NCBI GenBank assembly: GCA_937927885.1 | Contig: CALEZJ010000248.1 | Location: 1-17,314 of the forward strand | Length of the DNA stretch: 17,314 nucleotides | Origin: an uncultured Paracoccaceae bacterium | GTDB lineage: Bacteria > Pseudomonadota > Alphaproteobacteria > Rhodobacterales > Rhodobacteraceae | Reading direction: 5' to 3' | In this document: one piece after another, positions 13,750-17,314 of the stretch | Layout of the letters: each line of letters begins with the position of its first letter | How positions within the stretch are numbered: the stretch's first letter is position 1 | Translations under genes and position numbers: made by a program | The notes under the pieces: model-generated | Told to the model about the DNA's origin: nothing | Seen by the model: the letters and a program-made list of their open reading frames with translations, nothing else | Databases searched by the model: none

Positions 13750-15440
13750 GCGCGCGGCTGGGCTTTGTCATGCTGGTGCATACGGCGCTGGACCGGGCGG
13801 CGCAGGTGGCGCGCTATCTGGCGCAGGCGGGCTCGCCGGTGGTGATCCATGTCGATGCGCGGGTGGGGGCGGGCGCGCGGCAGGGGCTGGCCGACGCGCT
13901 GGCCGACCTGCCCGACGTGCGGTTCTGCACGCGCCACCGCTGCGAATGGGGCACCTGGTCGCTGGTCGCCGCGATGCAATCCGCCTCGGCCCGGCTGCTG
14001 GCGGATTTCCCCGCCGTGGAGCGTGTCTATGCGCTGTCGGGCTCGTGCCTGCCCTTGCGCCCGGTGGCCGAACTCGCCGCCTGGCTAGATCGCCACCCCG
14101 ACACCGATTTCATCGAATCGGTCAACGTCGAGGATGTGAACTGGACGAAGGGCGGGCTCAGCGAGGAACGCTTCACCCTGCATTTCCCGCTGTCCTTCAA
14201 GCGGAACAAATGGCTCTTTGACCGGCTGGTCGACCTGCAACGCCTGCTGAAGGTGCAGCGCGACCGGCCCGACCAGATCGTGCCCCATATCGGTTCGCAA
14301 TGGTGGTGCCTGACCCGGCGCACGCTGGATCTGATCCTGACCGACCCGATGCGCCCGGTCTATGACCGCTATTTCCGCCGCGTCTGGATCCCGGACGAAA
14401 GCTATTTCCAGTCGCTGGTGCGGCTCCATGCGCGGCGCATCGAAAGCCGCTCGCTGACGCTGGGCAAGTTCGACCATCAGGGCCGACCGCATCTGTTCTA
14501 TGACGACCATCTGCAATTGCTGCGCCGTTCGGACTGTTTCATGGCGCGCAAGATCTGGCCCGGGGCCGGGCGGCTTTACGAACATTTCCTCACCCCGCGC
14601 GACGCCACCAGCCAGGCCGAACCGCAGCCCAGCCGCATCGACCGCCATTTCGCCCGCGCCACCGCCCAGCGCGTGCGCGGGCGCGCCGGGCTTTACATGG
14701 CCAGCCGGTTTCCCGGCAAGGACCGCGAGAACGGCAAGACGGCCGAGCCCTATTCCGTGTTCCAGGGCTTTGCCGAGGTGTTCCAGGATTTCGAAGGCTG
14801 GCTTTCCGCCGTGGCGCAATGCCGGGTGCACGGGCATCTCTTTGCCCCGCACAAGGCTGAATTCGCCGGGCGCGAAAAGGTCTTTGCCGGCGGGCTTTCC
14901 GATCATGCCACCCTGCGCGACTACAACCCGCGCGCCTTTCTGACCAATCTCCTCTGGGCCACGCGCGGCGAAAGGCAGTGTTTCCAGTTCGGCCCCGCCG
15001 ATACCCAGGGCCGCAACCACGATCTGTTGTGGTTCATGGCCACCGATTCCAACGCGCAGATATCGGTGATCTCGGGCGCCTGGGCGGTGCCGCTCTATCG
15101 CTCGGGCGGCGATTTCGCCCGCCTTCGGCGCGAGGCCGCGCGGCTGCAACGGATCGAGACCCAGATGCTCGACATCCTGCATTCGCCCTGGGTGCGCGCG
15201 CGCATCCGCATCTGGACCATGGCCGAGTTTCTGGAAAACCCCGCCGAGCCCCTGCAAACCCTGTTCGACGAGATCGCGCCCCATGCGCAGGCCCGTCTGC
15301 TGCGCCTGCCGGAACGCGTCGATCTGACCGGATTCGGCAGCTTCCTGCAGGAATTGCGCAATCAGGGCACGCAGCCGGTGCTGATGGGCGATTTCCCGCA
15401 GGGGCCGGTCAGCCCCGACCCCTCGCACCGGATGAAGTAA
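13746..15440 (+). CDS. GT14-like (core-2/I-branching type) glycosyltransferase with extra C-terminal domain
   Basis: The 564-residue protein has two parts. Residues 1-290 resemble GT14 beta-1,6-N-acetylglucosaminyl/xylosyltransferases: VMLVHTALDRAAQVARYL, VIHVDAR (33-39), ALSGSCLPLRP (96-106), HIGSQWWCLTR (181-191) and IPDESYFQSLV (215-225), where Glu218 sits in the PDE motif used as catalytic base in this family. Residues 300-564 form a separate domain with no motif I can assign (FHDL-like features absent; it includes FQGFAEVFQDFEGWL and NHDLLWFMATDSNAQISVISG). Rhodobacterales GT14 proteins commonly carry such an uncharacterised domain, a DUF by my memory. No signal peptide or membrane helix is seen. 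It is coupled by ATGA to the GT2 gene and is followed after 3 bases by the sulfotransferase-like gene. Confidence 0.82.
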   Translation: MSARLGFVMLVHTALDRAAQVARYLAQAGSPVVIHVDARVGAGARQGLADALADLPDVRFCTRHRCEWGTWSLVAAMQSASARLLADFPAVERVYALSGSCLPLRPVAELAAWLDRHPDTDFIESVNVEDVNWTKGGLSEERFTLHFPLSFKRNKWLFDRLVDLQRLLKVQRDRPDQIVPHIGSQWWCLTRRTLDLILTDPMRPVYDRYFRRVWIPDESYFQSLVRLHARRIESRSLTLGKFDHQGRPHLFYDDHLQLLRRSDCFMARKIWPGAGRLYEHFLTPRDATSQAEPQPSRIDRHFARATAQRVRGRAGLYMASRFPGKDRENGKTAEPYSVFQGFAEVFQDFEGWLSAVAQCRVHGHLFAPHKAEFAGREKVFAGGLSDHATLRDYNPRAFLTNLLWATRGERQCFQFGPADTQGRNHDLLWFMATDSNAQISVISGAWAVPLYRSGGDFARLRREAARLQRIETQMLDILHSPWVRARIRIWTMAEFLENPAEPLQTLFDEIAPHAQARLLRLPERVDLTGFGSFLQELRNQGTQPVLMGDFPQGPVSPDPSHRMK

Positions 15441-15443
15441 GCC

Positions 15444-16844
15444 ATGTCCTTTGCCGCGTTTGTGATCCTCGCCGAGATGAGGACCGGATCGAACCTGCTG
15501 GAATCGAACCTCAACGCCTTTGCCGGGATTTCCTGCGAGGGAGAGCTGTTCAACCCCGATTTCATCAGCGACGCCGAGACGCTGGAACATCACGGCATCA
15601 CCGCCGCCCAGCGCGACCGGGACCCTCTGGCGCTGCTGGCGGCCTCGCGCGCGGCGGCAACGGGGCTGCACGGCTTTCGCCTCTTTCACGACCATGACCG
15701 CCGCATCTGGGACAACGTGCTGGCCGACCCCGCCTGCGCCAAGGTGGTGCTGACCCGCAACCCGCTGGAGTCCTTTGTCTCGCTGAAAATCGCCGAGGCG
15801 ACGAACCAATGGAAGATGGGCGATGTGCGCGGGCGCGGGCAGGCGCAGGTGGTGCTGGACCCCGAAGACTTCGAAGCCTACCTGTCCACCATGCAGGGCG
15901 TGCAGCTGGACATCCAGCGCCGCCTTCAGGTCAGCGGGCAAAGCGCCTTCTACATCGGCTATGACGACGCGAACGACCTCGACGTGCTGCATGGGCTGGT
16001 GCGCTGGCTGGGGGTGGGGTCGCGCATTGCCGACGTGCCGCGCTATCTGAAAAAGCAGAATCCCGAACCGATGGAGCAGAAACTGGCCAATCCCGGGGTT
16101 CTGACCCAGGTTCTGGCCCGGCTGGACCGGTTCGACACCACCCGCACGCCGAATTTCGAAACGCGGCGCGGCCCTTTCCTGCCCGCGATCCATGCCGGCG
16201 CCTCAACGCCGCTGGTGTTCCTGCCGGTGCGCGGCGCGCCCGAAGGCGCGGTGATCGACTGGCTGGCGCGGCTTGACGGGGTGGCGCATGGGGCCTTGGC
16301 GCGCGGCTTCGATCAGGGGCGGCTCGATGCCTGGCGGCGGGGGCATCCGGGGTTTCGCAGCTTTGCCGTGATCCGCCATCCGCTGCTGCGCGCGCATGAC
16401 GCCTTCGTGCGCAAGGTCCTGACCGGCGAGTTCAGGGAGGTGCGCGAACACATGGCGCGCCTTTTCGGCGTCGTGCTGGAGGGGCCGGTCACGCTGCCGC
16501 CCGACGACCATCGCACCGCCTTCAAGGCCTTTCTGCGCTTTGCCGCCGCCAGCGTGCAGCAGCAGACCCGCATGCAGCCCTGGCCCATGTGGGCCACCCA
16601 GATCGCCAATCTGGAAGGCTATGCGCAGGTCATCCTGCCCGACATGATCCTGCGCGAAGACAGTCTTGGCGCCGATCTGGACCGGCTCGCCCGCCAGATG
16701 GGGCACGCAGCACCCCCGGCCTACCGGCCCGATCCCGCGCCGGGCCTGCCGCTGGCTGCGGTGCTGGATGACGAGATCATCGCCCTCTCCCGCGCCGCCT
16801 ATCAGCGCGACCATCACCACTTCGGTTTCGCCGATTTGCCATAG
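15444..16844 (+). CDS. Double sulfotransferase-like protein (Stf0/NodH-type halves)
   Basis: The 466-residue protein is about twice the length of a simple sulfotransferase. The first half has a PAPS 5'-phosphosulfate loop EMRTGSNLLESNL (11-23) and a 3'-phosphate motif KVVLTRNPLESFVSLKIA (100-117; Arg105, Ser110, Ser113) followed by NQW, as in Stf0/NodH enzymes. The second half has a second 3'-type motif, FAVIRHPLLRAHDAFVRK (307-324), and an ending ALSRAAYQRDHHHFGF common in sulfotransferases, but the matching 5' loop is degenerate (LVFLPVRGAPEGAVIDWL, 257-274, lacking the GS/T pair). The first half probably moves sulfate from PAPS to a glycan; the second may be inactive or bind acceptor. It follows the GT14 gene after 3 bases, with a weak ribosome site. 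Confidence 0.83.
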   Translation: MSFAAFVILAEMRTGSNLLESNLNAFAGISCEGELFNPDFISDAETLEHHGITAAQRDRDPLALLAASRAAATGLHGFRLFHDHDRRIWDNVLADPACAKVVLTRNPLESFVSLKIAEATNQWKMGDVRGRGQAQVVLDPEDFEAYLSTMQGVQLDIQRRLQVSGQSAFYIGYDDANDLDVLHGLVRWLGVGSRIADVPRYLKKQNPEPMEQKLANPGVLTQVLARLDRFDTTRTPNFETRRGPFLPAIHAGASTPLVFLPVRGAPEGAVIDWLARLDGVAHGALARGFDQGRLDAWRRGHPGFRSFAVIRHPLLRAHDAFVRKVLTGEFREVREHMARLFGVVLEGPVTLPPDDHRTAFKAFLRFAAASVQQQTRMQPWPMWATQIANLEGYAQVILPDMILREDSLGADLDRLARQMGHAAPPAYRPDPAPGLPLAAVLDDEIIALSRAAYQRDHHHFGFADLP

Positions 16845-17110
16845 GGTGCGATCCGCCCGGGCCGGGGACCTCGGCAAGCGCGCGACCTGTCGACGGCTGG
16901 CGCAGGGGCTTCAGCCCAACCCGGCCCCGAAACCCGCAAAAGGGAAAAGGGGGCCCCAGTTGCCCGGAACCCCCTCCTCTTCCCACGTGCCCTTCGCACC
17001 ACACGTGAAGCCGGATATGTCCCGGGCCATCCTGGCCCCTTGACCACAGCCTGCCATCCGCGCGGCGCTCTGGCAAATCCCGAATACCGGGCATTTGTCT
17101 CAAATGCGGA
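16845..17110. other. Structured intergenic region between two convergent genes
   Basis: No protein gene is supported in these 266 bases. Several inverted repeats are present: GCATTTG-TCT-CAAATGC (17091-17107), CCCG-AATAC-CGGG (17079-17091), GGGCC-ATCCT-GGCCC (17024-17038), CACGTG pairs (16984-17007) and the terminator (16938-16975). The first begins only three bases after the DUF2853 stop on the minus strand. Such density suggests a structured 3' UTR or a small RNA read leftward. Confidence 0.45.
16938..16975 (-). terminator. Rho-independent terminator read leftward
   Basis: On the minus strand, A-GGGGG-UUCC (16975-16966) pairs with GGGG-CCCCC-U (16957-16948): ten pairs with two U-G wobbles and an 8-base loop, followed by TTTTCCCTTTT (16948-16938). 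The wobbles become C-A mismatches on the plus strand, so only leftward transcripts form the full stem. It lies about 136 bases after the DUF2853 stop. Confidence 0.7.
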
Positions 17111-17314
17111 TCAGCCGTAAACGGCTTCCTTGCCGAAATGCTTGCACAGCATGTAATAGACCACCGCGCGATACTTGTTGCGCTCGGATTTGCCATAGGT
17201 GGCGATAACCGCCTGAATGGCCTCGTCCAGCGCCGGACCGTCGGCCAGACCCAGTTTCTTGACCAGGTATTTCTGTTTCACCGTCTCCAGCTCGCTGGGC
17301 TGGCTGGGCGACAC
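17111..17314 (-). CDS. DUF2853-family protein (C-terminal part)
   Basis: The gene runs off the right edge, so only the last 67 residues are visible; the GTG at the edge is an internal valine codon rather than a start. The visible sequence SELETVKQKYLVKKLGLADGP ... SERNKYRAVVYYMLCKHFGKE matches the C-terminal half of DUF2853 proteins, small (about 110-120 residue) helical cytoplasmic proteins of unknown function. Charged helices with an aromatic core (KYRAVVYYML) are characteristic. No motif suggests catalysis. Downstream lie several hairpins and a leftward terminator. Confidence 0.85.
   Translation of the reverse strand: MSPSQPSELETVKQKYLVKKLGLADGPALDEAIQAVIATYGKSERNKYRAVVYYMLCKHFGKEAVYG

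Noticed and set aside
14085..16193. A 702-codon open frame on the minus strand
   Set aside because: It is antisense to the GT14 and sulfotransferase-like genes, which carry clear motifs. Long antisense frames are expected in GC-rich DNA with G/C third positions, and its protein is rich in G, H, Q and R with no recognisable domain.
16960..17060. Possible cobalamin riboswitch or group II intron domain V
   Set aside because: The minus strand has GGTGCGAAGGGCACG and GGGCAACTGG, which look superficially like parts of these RNAs. The B12-box, the AGC triad and the ACGGUUC return strand of domain V were not found.

Overview
The window is GC-rich DNA from an alphaproteobacterium, most likely a member of the Rhodobacteraceae/Rhodobacterales. 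The evidence is the base composition, an HvrA-type H-NS protein, very tight gene packing with repeated ATGA stop/start overlaps, a GT14 glycosyltransferase with a long extra C-terminal domain of a kind I associate with this order, and two copies of a short intergenic element with a 'TATTTG..CAGA.TGAAG' core. Lineage is inferred from family resemblance only. No tRNA, rRNA, insertion sequence, integrase or CRISPR array was seen.

Layout. 1-568 (+) is the 3' end of a GT4 glycosyltransferase. It meets, tail to tail with overlapping stop codons, a minus-strand block: a gph-like HAD phosphatase and an MFS permease (565-2453), preceded by CMD/AhpD-like, GNAT and stand-alone CinA-like genes (2572-4525). 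A divergent intergenic region with a dyad separates these from map (4628-5497, +). map overlaps the end of a second minus-strand block at its 3' end: YihY/BrkB-like membrane protein, H-NS/HvrA-like protein, EamA transporter, UPF0178 protein, a secreted SH3-like protein and an ABC-2 export permease (5454-9600). From 9711 onward genes run on the plus strand: cysQ, galU (followed by a terminator), two tandem paralogous GT2-type transferases, a GT14-type transferase fused to an uncharacterised domain, and a large protein with two sulfotransferase-like halves (ends 16844). The window closes with a structured intergenic stretch and the 3' end of a DUF2853 gene on the minus strand.

How the genes may work together. 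The right half reads as a cell-surface glycan locus. GalU makes UDP-glucose. The paired GT2 proteins and the GT14 fusion look like assembly enzymes. The double sulfotransferase-like protein would use PAPS, and CysQ would remove the PAP by-product. The divergent ABC-2 permease and the truncated GT4 at the left edge are further polysaccharide genes. A sulfated exported glycan is therefore a reasonable but unproven inference. The left half is ordinary housekeeping and transport. The most interesting points are the GT/GT14/double-sulfotransferase module, the hairpin that would hide the galU ribosome binding site, the hairpin that presents the permease ribosome binding site in its loop, and the hairpin-rich region with a strand-specific terminator next to the DUF2853 gene.
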